Positions 51,596-60,842 are shown, counted from the stretch's first letter. The stretch is 64,000 nucleotides of DNA from UBA5018 sp947463165 (GCA_943371245.1 CALRTY020000002.1:1-64000); one strand, 5' to 3'. Made by a program: numbers and translations. Notes: generated from the letters alone by a model not told the origin.

Positions 51596-52776
51596 AGCTG
51601 TTCAGCCTCGAGAGTTGCCAGCCGCTCCTGCAGCCGCGTGGATTCTTGAGCCATTCTGCGCAACTCCTGCTGCGCCTGTTGGAGGCGCCGGCGGCAGGTG
51701 CGCAGGGCCGGCAGCTCCTGCTCTAAATCGCTGGGCCTTAGCAGCACCACCACAGCCTCGCCAGTGAGGCTGTCTGCGCCTGCATCGGTGGGGAAGGGCA
51801 GCGGCACCCGCAGCAGGTTGGCTGGGGCGGGCAGGGCTTCGAACTGGCCGCGCAACACCGCCTCCAATAGGGAGTTCGGCAACAGGGCCGGGCTTACCCC
51901 CTGGCGCAGCAACTCGGTATTGAGCGCGTGGGAGAGGTTGCGCAGCCGCCGGCCCAGGGCCAGCTCAAAGCCCTCCAACCAGTGCAACAGCAGCATGGGA
52001 TCAGTGGGCAACCGACCAACCTGCCAGGGGAAAGCCTGATCCAGATCAGTGTTGGAGCCTCCCATCGCTCCAGTCAATGCGCTGACAATATCCGCCAAGG
52101 AAGGATGCTTTTGTTGCTCATCTGGCTGGGCGTCGTCTAGATCATCGGCCAGGAAATCTTCCAGCTCCTCATCACTATTGCCGCCTGTTTCCATGAGCAT
52201 GGAGGTGAGTCCATCCCCATCGATCAGGCCCCTGCCAATCGGCAGGTCCAGGCCCAGGTGCACCGAACCGGCTGGCGCTTTGGCTTTGGCCTGGGCATTG
52301 GCTTTAGCCGGCGAATTGGCTGTAGTCGGTGAATTGGCTTTAGCCGGCGAATTGGCTGTAGCCGGCGAATTGCTGGGCTGGCGCTTGCCCATGGCCCGGA
52401 TCAGACGTTGCTGGCGATCCTGTTGCCGCTCCAGCTTCTCCTGTTGCAGTTCGGTGGCCAGATGGGCCAGTTGTTCCACCGTGAGCAGACAACTAGCCCG
52501 CGCTACAAGATTGCCCAGGCGACGCTGCAACGAGCGCCTACGTAGCTCGCTGAGGGAGCTATAGCGCCGCGGATGTACCTGGGTCGCCAGGTGGAAACAG
52601 GCCTGGCGGCAGACATCCAGCAGGCCATCTCGCAGCACCTGCAGGTAAAGGGCGAGCTGGCGATATAGCTGGGGATTGGCCTCGGCCACCTCGGCCTGCA
52701 ACCGCTCGCAACTGCGCCGCAACTCAAGCCGGGGGGAATCCATGTCCCCCCCAGCTGCCGCCGCTGCCGTCGCCAT
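51526..52776 (-). CDS. Protein of unknown function with a repeat-derived linker
   Basis: 416 residues. An N-terminal helical domain (CERLQAEVAEANPQLYRQLALYLQVLRDGLLDVCRQACFHL, to about residue 130) is joined by a Ser/Pro/Ala/Lys linker (NSPAKA repeats, about 134-168) to an acidic stretch (DEELEDFLADDLDDAQPDEQ) and a C-terminal part with a coiled coil (RRRLQQAQQELRRMAQESTRLQERLATLEAEQLW). The linker is an 18-bp array. No family recognised. It lies between tsf and recG and overlaps recG. Confidence 0.7.
   Translation of the reverse strand: MATAAAAAGGDMDSPRLELRRSCERLQAEVAEANPQLYRQLALYLQVLRDGLLDVCRQACFHLATQVHPRRYSSLSELRRRSLQRRLGNLVARASCLLTVEQLAHLATELQQEKLERQQDRQQRLIRAMGKRQPSNSPATANSPAKANSPTTANSPAKANAQAKAKAPAGSVHLGLDLPIGRGLIDGDGLTSMLMETGGNSDEELEDFLADDLDDAQPDEQQKHPSLADIVSALTGAMGGSNTDLDQAFPWQVGRLPTDPMLLLHWLEGFELALGRRLRNLSHALNTELLRQGVSPALLPNSLLEAVLRGQFEALPAPANLLRVPLPFPTDAGADSLTGEAVVVLLRPSDLEQELPALRTCRRRLQQAQQELRRMAQESTRLQERLATLEAEQLWLQDIHAWKRLPPDPPRPAISS
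52280..52369. repeat. 18-bp tandem array inside the gene at 51526, 5 units
   Basis: Units ttggctttagccggcgaa (52298, 52334) and ttggctgtagccggcgaa (52352) at exact 18-bp spacing; the first copy at 52280 is more diverged. Each unit codes a hexapeptide of the type Asn-Ser-Pro-Ala-Lys-Ala. Confidence 0.88.
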
Positions 52777-52784
52777 GGGGTCGA

Positions 52785-53441
52785 TCAGGATCCGCCCATG
52801 GCGGCTACTTCGGCGGCGAAATCGAGCTTGTTCACCTCGATGCCCTCGCCCAGGTTGAAGCGCACGAAGCGGCGCACGCGAATATTTTCGCCAAGCTTGC
52901 CGGCCACCTGCTTGACCAACTCGTTAACTGTGATCGTGTTTTCTTTGATGAATGGCTGATCCATCAAGGCCAGTTCCTTGAGGCGCTTGCTGATTCGACC
53001 GGCGACGATCTTCTCCTTCATCTCCTCTTTCTTGCCGGCGAGGTCATCGCGACCCATCTCAATCTGCTTCTCGCGGCTGGCCACCGCTTCCGGAATATCC
53101 TCAACGGAGACGTATTCTACCGAGGGGCAAGCCGCGATCTGCATGGCCACATTGCGCAGCAGTTCCTGGAAGACATCACCGCGAGCCACGAAATCGGTCT
53201 CGCAGTTCACCTCCACCAGCACGCCAATGCGGGCACCGGTGTGGATATAGGAGCCAATTGAGCCTTCGGCAGCTGTGCGACCGGCCTTCTTCTCGGCGCT
53301 GGCCATGCCTTTTTGGCGCAGCAATTCAATTGCCTTGTCGATATCGCCGTTGGTCTCTTTCAGCGCATTTTTACAATCCATCATGCCCGCTGCGGTCTTT
53401 TCGCGCAGGGTCTTGACGAGGGTGGCGGGAATCTCAGCCAT
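52785..53441 (-). CDS. tsf: Translation elongation factor Ts
   Basis: 218 residues, the short form found in cyanobacteria. The N-terminal module TLREKTAAGMMDCKNALKETNGDIDKAIELLRQKG is diagnostic; GSYIHTGARIGVLVEVNCETDFVARGD and FIKENTITVNELV follow. EF-Ts recharges EF-Tu with GTP. It follows rpsB as in most bacteria. Confidence 0.97.
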   Translation of the reverse strand: MAEIPATLVKTLREKTAAGMMDCKNALKETNGDIDKAIELLRQKGMASAEKKAGRTAAEGSIGSYIHTGARIGVLVEVNCETDFVARGDVFQELLRNVAMQIAACPSVEYVSVEDIPEAVASREKQIEMGRDDLAGKKEEMKEKIVAGRISKRLKELALMDQPFIKENTITVNELVKQVAGKLGENIRVRRFVRFNLGEGIEVNKLDFAAEVAAMGGS

Positions 53442-53561
53442 GGGACTGGTAGGCAGGGGGAGCGGAACAGGGAAAGGTTGGAGCAGAGGGGCGAAGCTCC
53501 GCCGTCGCCTGGATGGCAGAGCTCCGGATCACGGCCGACCAGAGGCCGGCCCGGGGGCGCC

Positions 53562-54275
53562 TCAGCCCTCGTCGTCGGAGGCCTGGTCGCTGGCCCCATG
53601 GCGACCTTCGTTGATCGCATCGGCCAGGCGGCCCAGCACCAGCTGCACGGAACGCACGGCGTCGTCGTTGCAGGGGATCGGCACGTCGCAGAGATCTGGA
53701 TCGCAGTTGGTGTCAAGCATGGACACCAGGGGGATATCGAGCTTGCGGGCTTCCAGCACCGCGTTGGTCTCGCGGCGCTGGTCCACCAGGATCACCACAT
53801 CGGGCAGGCGGCGCATGTTCTTAAGACCGCCGAGGTACTTCTGCAGCCGCTCCAATTCCCGGCGCAGCACGGCGGCCTCCTTCTTGGGGCGCATGGCGAT
53901 GGCACCGGAAGACTCCATGCGTTCCAGGTCCTTGAGCCGGTCGATGCGGGCCCGCATCGTGGTCCAGTTGGTGAGCATGCCGCCCAGCCAGCGCTGGTTC
54001 ACATAGGAGGCGCCACAGCGGCTGGCTTCCTGGGCGATCACCTCGGAGGCCTGCTTCTTGGTGCCCACGAACAGAAAGCGCTTGCCACTGCGGGCGGCAC
54101 TGCGCACCCACTTGTAGGCGTTGTTCATGCAGACGGCGGTCTGCACCAGGTCGATGATGTGTACCCCGTTGCGCGCGCAGTAGATGTAGCGCGACATCTT
54201 GGGGTTCCAGCGCCTTGTCTGGTGCCCAAAGTGGGCACCAGCCTCCATCATTTCGGCGAGTGTGACGACAGCCAT
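53562..54275 (-). CDS. rpsB: 30S ribosomal protein S2
   Basis: 237 residues starting MAVVTLAEMMEAGAHFGHQTRRWNPKM, then IYCARNGVHIIDLVQT, FVGTKKQASEVI, YVNQRWLGGMLTNW and a C-terminal IPCNDDAVRSVQLVLGRLADAI. Complete S2. The order rpsB-tsf is nearly universal; the intergenic gap is 120 bp. Confidence 0.98.
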   Translation of the reverse strand: MAVVTLAEMMEAGAHFGHQTRRWNPKMSRYIYCARNGVHIIDLVQTAVCMNNAYKWVRSAARSGKRFLFVGTKKQASEVIAQEASRCGASYVNQRWLGGMLTNWTTMRARIDRLKDLERMESSGAIAMRPKKEAAVLRRELERLQKYLGGLKNMRRLPDVVILVDQRRETNAVLEARKLDIPLVSMLDTNCDPDLCDVPIPCNDDAVRSVQLVLGRLADAINEGRHGASDQASDDEG

Positions 54276-54428
54276 GGGAATTCGGGGGTTTCGGGTTCGC
54301 CTCCACCTGCCAGGGACCGTGATGGGCTGATCAACAGATCGCCTCAGTCACCCGAAACGTGCAGGTGTGCGGAGTAATGGGACCTAGCCAACGTATCAAA
54401 CGATGCCCAGCCCCCCCCAACGCCTGAT

Positions 54429-55448
54429 TCAGGCCAGGCCCTCAGCCCGGGCCTCGGCGAACAGGGCGCGCACCCCCAGGCGATTGAGGGGTAGGCGCAA
54501 CAGCTCCATCGCCAGGCCTGGCTTGCCCTTGCGGATCAGCCAGGCCAGCAGTGGCCGCAGACTGCGCTCATTGAGGATTCCCCCCAAGGTGAGCAGCTCC
54601 CAGAGCAGCTGGTGCAGCCAGGTGAATTGAATGATCATGCGCACCCGGCGGGTGGGGTGCTTGCGGTAGAAAACCAGGCCCATGCGGGCCCGCTCGCGCT
54701 CCACGCGGATCAGGTCTGGGATCTGCTCCAGGCTCAGGGGGGGGTGCCAGTGGTAGCCCACCGCCTCAGGGCAGCGCAGCAGCACCACCCCCATCCGCCT
54801 CAGCCGCTCGCCCAGTTCCAGATCCTCCCAGCCGTAGAGGCGAAAGGCCGGATCAAACAGGCCGCTGCGCACCAACACCTGCCGATCGATGGCCACGTTG
54901 CCGGTGGCGAAATAGGCCCAGGAGAGATCCCGCAGCTTGTGGGGCTCACTGGTGGGATCCTCGAAGTTGGCGGTGTTGATCACCGCGCCATAGGTGAAGC
55001 AAAGTTTATTGCCGCTGCGCTGCCAGTGGCGCTGGAGCTGCCGGGCATGGGCCTGCAAAAAGCCCGGCGTCACCACCAGATCGCTGTCGATGAACAGGAT
55101 CACATCGCCGCGAGCATGCTGAACACCGCGGTTGCGGCCCGCGGCCGGCCCGCCGTGCTCCTGGCGCACCAGGCGCACGTGGGGCAGGGATGCGGCATTG
55201 GCCTGCAACCAGCTGATCGTGGCATCGGTGGAGCCGTCATCCACCAGCACCACCTCAAAATCCAACTCCAGTTCCGGGGTTACCGCCGGGGCTGCATCTG
55301 GGGCGGCTTGCCAAGCGGCGGTTGGGGCGAGCTGGGGATCGGCCTGCTGTGGCGCCCTGGGAGGCAACTGCTGGGCCTCCAGCGCCAGCAGGCACTTCTG
55401 GAGGATCGGCAGCCGGTTGTAGGTCGGGATGACGACGCTGATGAACAT
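54429..55448 (-). CDS. Family 2 glycosyltransferase
   Basis: 339 residues from ATG 55448 (MFISVVIPTYNRLPILQKCL). GT-A fold marks: VVLVDDGSTDATISWLQ, GGPAAGRNRGVQHARGDVILFIDSDLVVTPGF (with the DSD/DxD metal site) and WEDLELGERLRRMG. The donor and acceptor are unknown; cell-surface polysaccharide is likely. Near residue 35 an Ala/Pro/Gln-rich insertion (PPRAPQQADPQLAPTAAWQA) interrupts the first fold element, similar to the repeat-derived insertions elsewhere. Confidence 0.88.
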   Translation of the reverse strand: MFISVVIPTYNRLPILQKCLLALEAQQLPPRAPQQADPQLAPTAAWQAAPDAAPAVTPELELDFEVVLVDDGSTDATISWLQANAASLPHVRLVRQEHGGPAAGRNRGVQHARGDVILFIDSDLVVTPGFLQAHARQLQRHWQRSGNKLCFTYGAVINTANFEDPTSEPHKLRDLSWAYFATGNVAIDRQVLVRSGLFDPAFRLYGWEDLELGERLRRMGVVLLRCPEAVGYHWHPPLSLEQIPDLIRVERERARMGLVFYRKHPTRRVRMIIQFTWLHQLLWELLTLGGILNERSLRPLLAWLIRKGKPGLAMELLRLPLNRLGVRALFAEARAEGLA

Positions 55449-55558
55449 GCTGGTGAACCGGCGGCAGAGCCTGCCGGGATGCATAGCAGGCCGGAATAGA
55501 TGAACTGAAAAAAAAGGGGGACCCCTACGGATCCCCAGGCTTGGCTATCGAGATGGGA

Positions 55559-55714
55559 TCAGTCTGCGGCGCCGCCATTGTTGGCGGTGCCGGTGACGCC
55601 ATTGCCAGCGCCTTCGCCACGACCCTCATTGCGCAGCTTGCGCTTCTTGAACTTGCGGGCGTAGGCGCGATTGCGCTCCTGCTTTTCCTTCTTAAGATTC
55701 CTGCGCTTGGCCAT
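55559..55714 (-). CDS. Small very basic protein of unknown function
   Basis: 51 residues, below usual ORF cut-offs. The first 32 residues are strongly basic (MAKRRNLKKEKQERNRAYAR, then KFKKRKLRNEGRG); the rest is Gly/Ala/Asn-rich. It looks like an RNA- or ribosome-associated protein; I recall similar small proteins in other picocyanobacteria. It lies between the glycosyltransferase and devA on the same strand. Confidence 0.65.
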   Translation of the reverse strand: MAKRRNLKKEKQERNRAYARKFKKRKLRNEGRGEGAGNGVTGTANNGGAAD

Positions 55715-55750
55715 GCGGGCAGCGATTGGGGAGAACGATTAAATCTCACC

Positions 55751-56440
55751 CTACTCAACGGCTGGGCTGGCGGGGGCAGGCTCCAAAAGCCGGCCGTCCT
55801 CCATCTGCACCAGCCGATCGGCCACGTCAAGGATGCGTGGATCGTGGGTCACCATCAGCACGCCGCAACCCTGATCGCGGGCCAGGCCCTGGAGCAGATC
55901 CACCACCTCCCGGCCGGTGCGGCTGTCCAGCGCCGCGGTGGGCTCGTCGGCCAGCAACAGCTGGGGCCGCCCGGCCAGGGCACGGGCGATGGCCACCCGC
56001 TGTTTTTGGCCGCCGGAGAGGTCATGGGGAAGTTTGGCCAGGTGATCACCCAAACCCACCGCCCGCAGCCATTCGCGAGCCAGATCGCGGCGCGACCGAT
56101 AGCCCAGATCTGGCAGCAGATCGGCGCCCATCTGCACGTTCTGCTCGGCCGTGAGGCAGCGCAGCAGGTTATGGCCTTGGAAAATCATGCCGATGCGGCG
56201 GCGCAGGCGCTGGCGCTGGTCGCGGTTGGCGGCGTTTAGCTCTTGGTCGAACAGGCGCACCGAGCCCTGCTGCACCGCCCGCAGGGCCCCCACCAGGGTG
56301 AGCAGGGTGGTCTTGCCGCAGCCGGAAGGGCCCGTGAGCAGCACCATCTCGCCGGCGCCGATGCGCAGATCCACCCCCTGCAGCACCGCTCGACGCATGG
56401 CTCCTGTGCCAAACCAGTGGCTCAGGCCCACCACTTCCAC
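55751..56440 (-). CDS. devA: DevA-type ABC transporter ATP-binding protein
   Basis: About 229 residues from GTG 56440. Walker A is LLTGPSGCGKTTLLTLVGAL, the signature is LSGGQKQRVAIARALAG and Walker B LLLADEPTAALDSRTG; the MacB/DevA insertion LRRRIGMIFQGHNLL is present. With DevB and DevC it forms a TolC-linked exporter (in Anabaena it exports heterocyst glycolipid; here the substrate is unknown). The frame stays open to a GTG at 56632, but those 64 residues are a Ser/Gln/Leu/Asn repeat from an 18-bp array, so I take the shorter start, which gives the family's usual length. Confidence 0.9.
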   Translation of the reverse strand: MEVVGLSHWFGTGAMRRAVLQGVDLRIGAGEMVLLTGPSGCGKTTLLTLVGALRAVQQGSVRLFDQELNAANRDQRQRLRRRIGMIFQGHNLLRCLTAEQNVQMGADLLPDLGYRSRRDLAREWLRAVGLGDHLAKLPHDLSGGQKQRVAIARALAGRPQLLLADEPTAALDSRTGREVVDLLQGLARDQGCGVLMVTHDPRILDVADRLVQMEDGRLLEPAPASPAVE

Positions 56441-56452
56441 AATGTTTGGGCG

Positions 56453-56596
56453 ATTCAGAATGTTAACCGGGTTTAGTTGGCCGGCTGTATTCAGCTGACT
56501 GGCAGAGTTCACTTGGCTGGCTTGATTCAGCTGGCTGGCTGGATTGACACCGTTGCTGGGAATCGCAGTATTGGCTGGGATCGGGTTGCCGGCGGC
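56453..56596. repeat. 18-bp tandem array between devC and devA, 8 units
   Basis: Units attcagctgactggcaga (56489), attcagctggctggctgg (56525) and others at exact 18-bp spacing. The devA frame remains open through it. Confidence 0.85.
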
Positions 56597-56686
56597 ACTG
56601 TCGATGGCGTCGGGAGGTAATGATTGAGCCACTGGTAAAAAGCGATTATTGTAGGAAATAAACCCAGGTAAATTAGCCTGGATAAA

Positions 56687-57856
56687 TTAGAAAATCTCGG
56701 CCGGATCGGCATCGCCCAGGCGCCGCATCGCTACGGCCGCCGAGCCCAGGCACATCACCAAGATCAAGCTGAACACCAGCAGGGCCCGCTGAGGATCCAT
56801 CGCCACGGGCAGCTTGGTGCCCGAGCGCACCAATCCATAGAGAAGTTGGGCGGAGATATAGGCGGGCAGGTAGCCAAGTGCCGCCAGAATCAAGGCCTCC
56901 CGGGCCACCACCCCCAGCAACCCAGCTAGCCGGTAACCCATGGCCATCAAGGTGGCATATTCCGGCAGGTGATCGCTAACATCGGAGTATAGAATTTGAT
57001 AGACAATTACGCAGCCCACCACAAAACCCATGGCTGATCCCAGGGTAAAGATAAAGCCGATTGCCGTGCTGCTGCGCCAATAATTCTTCTCGAATTCCTC
57101 GAAGCCTTGCTTGGTGAGTATCTTGACGTCATCTGGCAGCAGGGCTTTGATCCGGCGGCTGGCCGCCTGTATATCAGTGCCGGGCGCCAGGCGAATCAGG
57201 CCCAGTTCAATACTGCCGGGGGGCGTACTGGGCATCAGCTTCAAAAAGGTTTCGCGGCTGGTGAGCATGTTGCCGTCGGCGCCGAAGGAGGCCCCCAGGC
57301 TCACCAGATCCGCAACCCTCACCCGCTTGCCCGCCACCTCGGTTTCCACCACCTTGCCCTGGTTGTACCAGCTGGCAATCGGGCCAAATTCGGGGCGAGA
57401 AAGCTGATCAAATAGCACCCTACCCTTCTGGCTGAGGCCCTTGGCCTTAACGGCGATGCTGGGATCGGTGAACAGGGGGTCTGCGGGCTCAAAGCCCAGC
57501 ACCAGAATCGAGCGGGTGGAACGGGTTTGGGGATTGCGCCAGAGCAGCAGGTTCCAGTTCACCGGCGTGATCCCCCGCACGGCCGGGTCGGCCATCACCT
57601 GCACCAGCCGCCGCCGCGGGAAGCTGGCCATGCCGATGGAACTCATCGTGCGGGGGCTGATCAATACTAAATCCGCGTCAAACAGCTTGTGGACTGTGAC
57701 GCTGGCATCAAATAGTCCGTCGCGAAAGCCCAGCTGCATGAACATCAAGATGCCCGCGAAGGCGATCCCCGCCAGGGCCACCGCCAACCGCGCCGGCTGA
57801 CGGCTGAGCAACAGCCAGGCCAGGGGGATGCGGCGAGAGCTCCAGAAATTGGTCAC
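56687..57856 (-). CDS. devC: DevC-type ABC transporter permease (FtsX-like)
   Basis: 389 residues. One N-terminal helix (ARLAVALAGIAFAGILMFMQLGF) is followed by a large periplasmic domain (about 45-260) and three C-terminal helices (IGFIFTLGSAMGFVVGCVIVYQILY, LLGVVAREALILAALGYLPAYI, LLVFSLILVMCLGSAAVAM), the MacB/FtsX layout. The stop of devB and the start of devC overlap by four bases, so they are coupled. It forms the membrane part of the exporter. Confidence 0.92.
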   Translation of the reverse strand: MTNFWSSRRIPLAWLLLSRQPARLAVALAGIAFAGILMFMQLGFRDGLFDASVTVHKLFDADLVLISPRTMSSIGMASFPRRRLVQVMADPAVRGITPVNWNLLLWRNPQTRSTRSILVLGFEPADPLFTDPSIAVKAKGLSQKGRVLFDQLSRPEFGPIASWYNQGKVVETEVAGKRVRVADLVSLGASFGADGNMLTSRETFLKLMPSTPPGSIELGLIRLAPGTDIQAASRRIKALLPDDVKILTKQGFEEFEKNYWRSSTAIGFIFTLGSAMGFVVGCVIVYQILYSDVSDHLPEYATLMAMGYRLAGLLGVVAREALILAALGYLPAYISAQLLYGLVRSGTKLPVAMDPQRALLVFSLILVMCLGSAAVAMRRLGDADPAEIF

Positions 57857-58770
57857 GGTTCCAGCCTGGCGATCACCTTCAAGCCAGTGAGATTGCGCAC
57901 CCGTTGGCTATCGGCGGCATCGAGGGAAACGCGCACCTCTACGATGCGGGCATCGGCGTCGCCGGTGGGATCGGTGGCCAGCAACTGGCGCTGGCGCACC
58001 TGGGGGTTGATGCGGATCACTCGGCCGGCGAGGCTGCCCTGGAAGCCGCCGTTCTCACTCACCAAGCTCACCGCCTGGCCGATACGCACCCGACCGATAT
58101 CGCTCTCATACACCTCCACCAGGGCCTCCATCTGGGCACTGGCCCCGAGCTCCAGCACGCCATCTGAATCCGTGGGTCGCTCGCCCTGTCTTGCATTGAT
58201 CCGCAGCACGGTGCCAGCGATGGGCGCCCGCAATTCGGTGAGGGCCAACTCTGCTTCCACCCGTTGCAACTCTGCTTGGGCATCGGCGCGCAGGGCCTGC
58301 AATTCGAGCAGGCGGGTTTCCCGGGCGTCCAAGTCGCCGCTGGGGTAGCTGCCAGTGCGGCTGAGCTCGCGGTAGCGGGCGATGTCGCGGTTCTGGAGCA
58401 CCAGGCGCCGATCCAGATTGGCGATGCGGCTGGTCAACTTGCTCCGATCAGCCACCAAGCCGGGCCGGCTATCAAAGCGGGCCAACAGCTGGCCGGCGAG
58501 CACCGTATCGCCCTCCTTGACCAGCAGGGCGGCGATGCGCGGGCCACCAGCATTGCCGCCGCTCGGGGCGGCCAGCTTACGCACATCCCCCTCGGGGTCC
58601 AGGCGGCCCAGGGCGGCCACCCCCTCCGGGCGGGCCGGTGCCACGACCGCGGCTGGGGCCAGCTCAGGCTTGGTCGACTTGCTGCGCTGTTGCAGCACCA
58701 TCGCCAGGGCCGCCAGGGCAGCCAAGCCCGCCAACAGCAACCACCAGCGACGGCTAGCTAGGGCGGTCAT
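57853..58770 (-). CDS. devB: DevB-type membrane fusion protein (HlyD family)
   Basis: 305 residues from ATG 58770. An N-terminal anchor (WWLLLAGLAALAALAMVL) is followed by a lipoyl half-domain, a coiled-coil hairpin (near 95-185: LTSRIANLDRRLVLQNRDIARYRELS, ELQALRADAQAELQRVEAELAL) and the second lipoyl half (LRAPIAGTVLRINARQGERP). It connects DevAC with an outer-membrane TolC protein. The ATG overlaps the pcyA stop (one operon pcyA-devB-devC-devA). The open frame upstream of the ATG lies inside pcyA. Confidence 0.92.
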   Translation of the reverse strand: MTALASRRWWLLLAGLAALAALAMVLQQRSKSTKPELAPAAVVAPARPEGVAALGRLDPEGDVRKLAAPSGGNAGGPRIAALLVKEGDTVLAGQLLARFDSRPGLVADRSKLTSRIANLDRRLVLQNRDIARYRELSRTGSYPSGDLDARETRLLELQALRADAQAELQRVEAELALTELRAPIAGTVLRINARQGERPTDSDGVLELGASAQMEALVEVYESDIGRVRIGQAVSLVSENGGFQGSLAGRVIRINPQVRQRQLLATDPTGDADARIVEVRVSLDAADSQRVRNLTGLKVIARLEP

Positions 58771-59519
58771 CAGGGTGCCGGGGGGTCGTCGAACAGCAAT
58801 TCCTCGATGTAGCGCTCCGCCCAGGCCGGGTTGAACGCCTTCTCCAGCACGCGGCGGGTCTTGTCGTTCTGTTTCTGTTGCTTGCAATAGCGGCCCTGCC
58901 CGTGCCAGCGCTCCAGGGTAGAGGGGTGATCCGGCGGTTGAGCCTCAGCCAGCTGCACCGCAGAGCTCAGCACCTGTAGAAATTCGCCCACCTCCTCGAT
59001 GAAGGCCGCCTCCTCCTCGCTGGTGCTGGGCCGCACGAAGCGCACGTGGGGCGAGAAGATCGAACCCCAGTCGGGCAGCTGCCGCTGTTGGCAATAACTG
59101 CGCTTTGGCCGCTCGGCCAGGGCGGCGGCGATGCCAGCCGGCAGCTCGCTGAGCACCGGCGACAGATCGACAATCGCCGCCGATACCCCGGCCGGACCGG
59201 CGACGATGTCGGCGCCGAACACCGGCAGGTCGTAGCGAGGATCGGGAAAAAATACGCAGTGCAGGATTTGCAGGCCGGCACCGAGGCGGGCGGTTTCCAG
59301 GTGCAGCTTGCGCAGGCCGCGGCAACGGCGCAGTTCATTGCGGATGAACAGGGCCTCCCCGTCGAGGCTGCCGCTGATCGCCTCCAGCTCCGGATCCACT
59401 GCCAAGGGGGCCAACTCAGGCAGGTGGCGCCAGTGATCGCGAATGCGCTCGGCGAGGGCATCGACCAGGGGGTGCAGCCCACCGCTGGTGGCCGCAGCTG
59501 AAGATGGAGCAGGACTCAA
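58770..59519 (-). CDS. pcyA: Phycocyanobilin:ferredoxin oxidoreductase
   Basis: 249 residues from TTG 59519, the usual PcyA size; the frame extends further, over the divergent M16 gene, without conserved residues. PcyA hallmarks: LETARLGAGLQILHCVFFPDPRYDLPVFGADIVAG, including the His and the catalytic Asp (Asp105 of Synechocystis, in FGADIV), SPHVRFVRP and the C-terminal LEKAFNPAWAERYIEELLF. It reduces biliverdin to phycocyanobilin with electrons from ferredoxin. It shares an operon with the DevBCA-like exporter. Confidence 0.94.
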   Translation of the reverse strand: MSPAPSSAAATSGGLHPLVDALAERIRDHWRHLPELAPLAVDPELEAISGSLDGEALFIRNELRRCRGLRKLHLETARLGAGLQILHCVFFPDPRYDLPVFGADIVAGPAGVSAAIVDLSPVLSELPAGIAAALAERPKRSYCQQRQLPDWGSIFSPHVRFVRPSTSEEEAAFIEEVGEFLQVLSSAVQLAEAQPPDHPSTLERWHGQGRYCKQQKQNDKTRRVLEKAFNPAWAERYIEELLFDDPPAP

Positions 59520-59540
59520 TTGGGTGGCCGGACCAGCAGA

Positions 59541-60842
59541 ATGCAGATCCTGCCACGGTTTAACCGCTTGCCCCAGGCTGACTGCGCCCCCCTGCTGCCC
59601 GGCCTGGCGCCCCCCCAAAGCCGGCGGCTGGCCAACGGGGCCCGGGTGGTGAGCCTGGCGATGCCGGATGCCCCCCTGGTCTGCCTGGATTTCTGGTGTC
59701 GTGGCGGCAGCCTGTTCGAGCGCTCCGAGGAGAGCGGCATCGCCCACTTCCTCGAACACATGGTGTTCAAGGGTTCCCAGCGGTTGGCCGCCGGCGAGTT
59801 CGATCTACGCATTGAGGCCTTGGGCGGCAGCAGCAATGCCGCCACCGGTTTCGACGACGTGCACTACCACGTACTCATCCCGCCGGAGGCGGCGCCGGAG
59901 GCCCTGGAATTGCTGCTGGATTTGGTGCTGGCGCCGGCCCTAGACCCCGAGGCCTTTGCCATGGAGCGGCAGGTGGTGCTCGAAGAACTGGCCCAGAGCG
60001 AAGACCAACCGGACGATCGGGCCCTGCAGGTGCTGCTGGGCCACGCCTGCGGCAGCCACAATTACGGCCTGCCGATCCTGGGGCTGCGGCCCCGATTACT
60101 GGCCCACACCCCAGAGGCGATGGCCAGCTTCCAGCGCCGCCGCTATCGCGCCGATCACTGCGTGCTGGCAATCACCGGAGCGATAGCGGCGGCTGGGCTG
60201 GAGCTGGAGACGGCGCTAAACACCAGTGCCCTGGCCAGCCTGCAGCCGGCTGTTGCCGGCGAACAGCTGCCCAGCTTGCGGCTGCGGCCCGGGGAGCACC
60301 GGATCAGCTTGCCGCGGTTGGAATCGGCGCGGCTGCTGATGGCCTGGCAACTGCCCGCCGCCAGCGATCAGGAGGGGGTGATGGGAGCGGATCTGCTCAC
60401 CACGGTGCTGGCGGAGGGGCGCCGCAGCCGCCTGGTGGAGCGGCTGCGGGAACAGCTGCGCATCGTTGAGAGCATCGACCTGGATCTGCACGTGATGGAG
60501 TGCGCCAGCCTGGCCCTGCTGGAGGTGGTCTGCGAAGCCGACGACCTGCCAGCCGTACGGGAGGCGATCCAAACGGTTTGGCAGGAGGCGATGGCGGACC
60601 CGATCGGCGCCGCCGAATGGCAGCGGGCCCAACGCCTGGTTACCAACGGCTATCGCTTTGGCCTGGAGGCACCGGGGGGGGTGGCCGGCCTGATCGGCAA
60701 CAACCACCTCTGGGGCCGTGACCAGGAGCTGGCCCGGCCCCTGGAGCTGCTGGCGGCTTGGAGTCCGGAGCGGCTGAGGCTGCAGGCGCTGCCCCTGCTG
60801 GATCCGCGGCGGGCCTGCCTGTTGGAGGCCCTGCCCGCATGA
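59541..60842 (+). CDS. M16 family zinc peptidase, catalytic subunit
   Basis: 433 residues from ATG 59541. The inverted zinc motif is HFLEHMVFKG, with the distal Glu in MERQVVLEELAQSED; AATGFDDVHYHVLIPPE and the second-domain pattern are typical of processing-peptidase-like proteins. Such enzymes cleave small peptides in a closed chamber formed with a non-catalytic partner. Its start region is divergent from pcyA; its TGA overlaps the ATG of the partner gene. Confidence 0.93.
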   Translation: MQILPRFNRLPQADCAPLLPGLAPPQSRRLANGARVVSLAMPDAPLVCLDFWCRGGSLFERSEESGIAHFLEHMVFKGSQRLAAGEFDLRIEALGGSSNAATGFDDVHYHVLIPPEAAPEALELLLDLVLAPALDPEAFAMERQVVLEELAQSEDQPDDRALQVLLGHACGSHNYGLPILGLRPRLLAHTPEAMASFQRRRYRADHCVLAITGAIAAAGLELETALNTSALASLQPAVAGEQLPSLRLRPGEHRISLPRLESARLLMAWQLPAASDQEGVMGADLLTTVLAEGRRSRLVERLREQLRIVESIDLDLHVMECASLALLEVVCEADDLPAVREAIQTVWQEAMADPIGAAEWQRAQRLVTNGYRFGLEAPGGVAGLIGNNHLWGRDQELARPLELLAAWSPERLRLQALPLLDPRRACLLEALPA

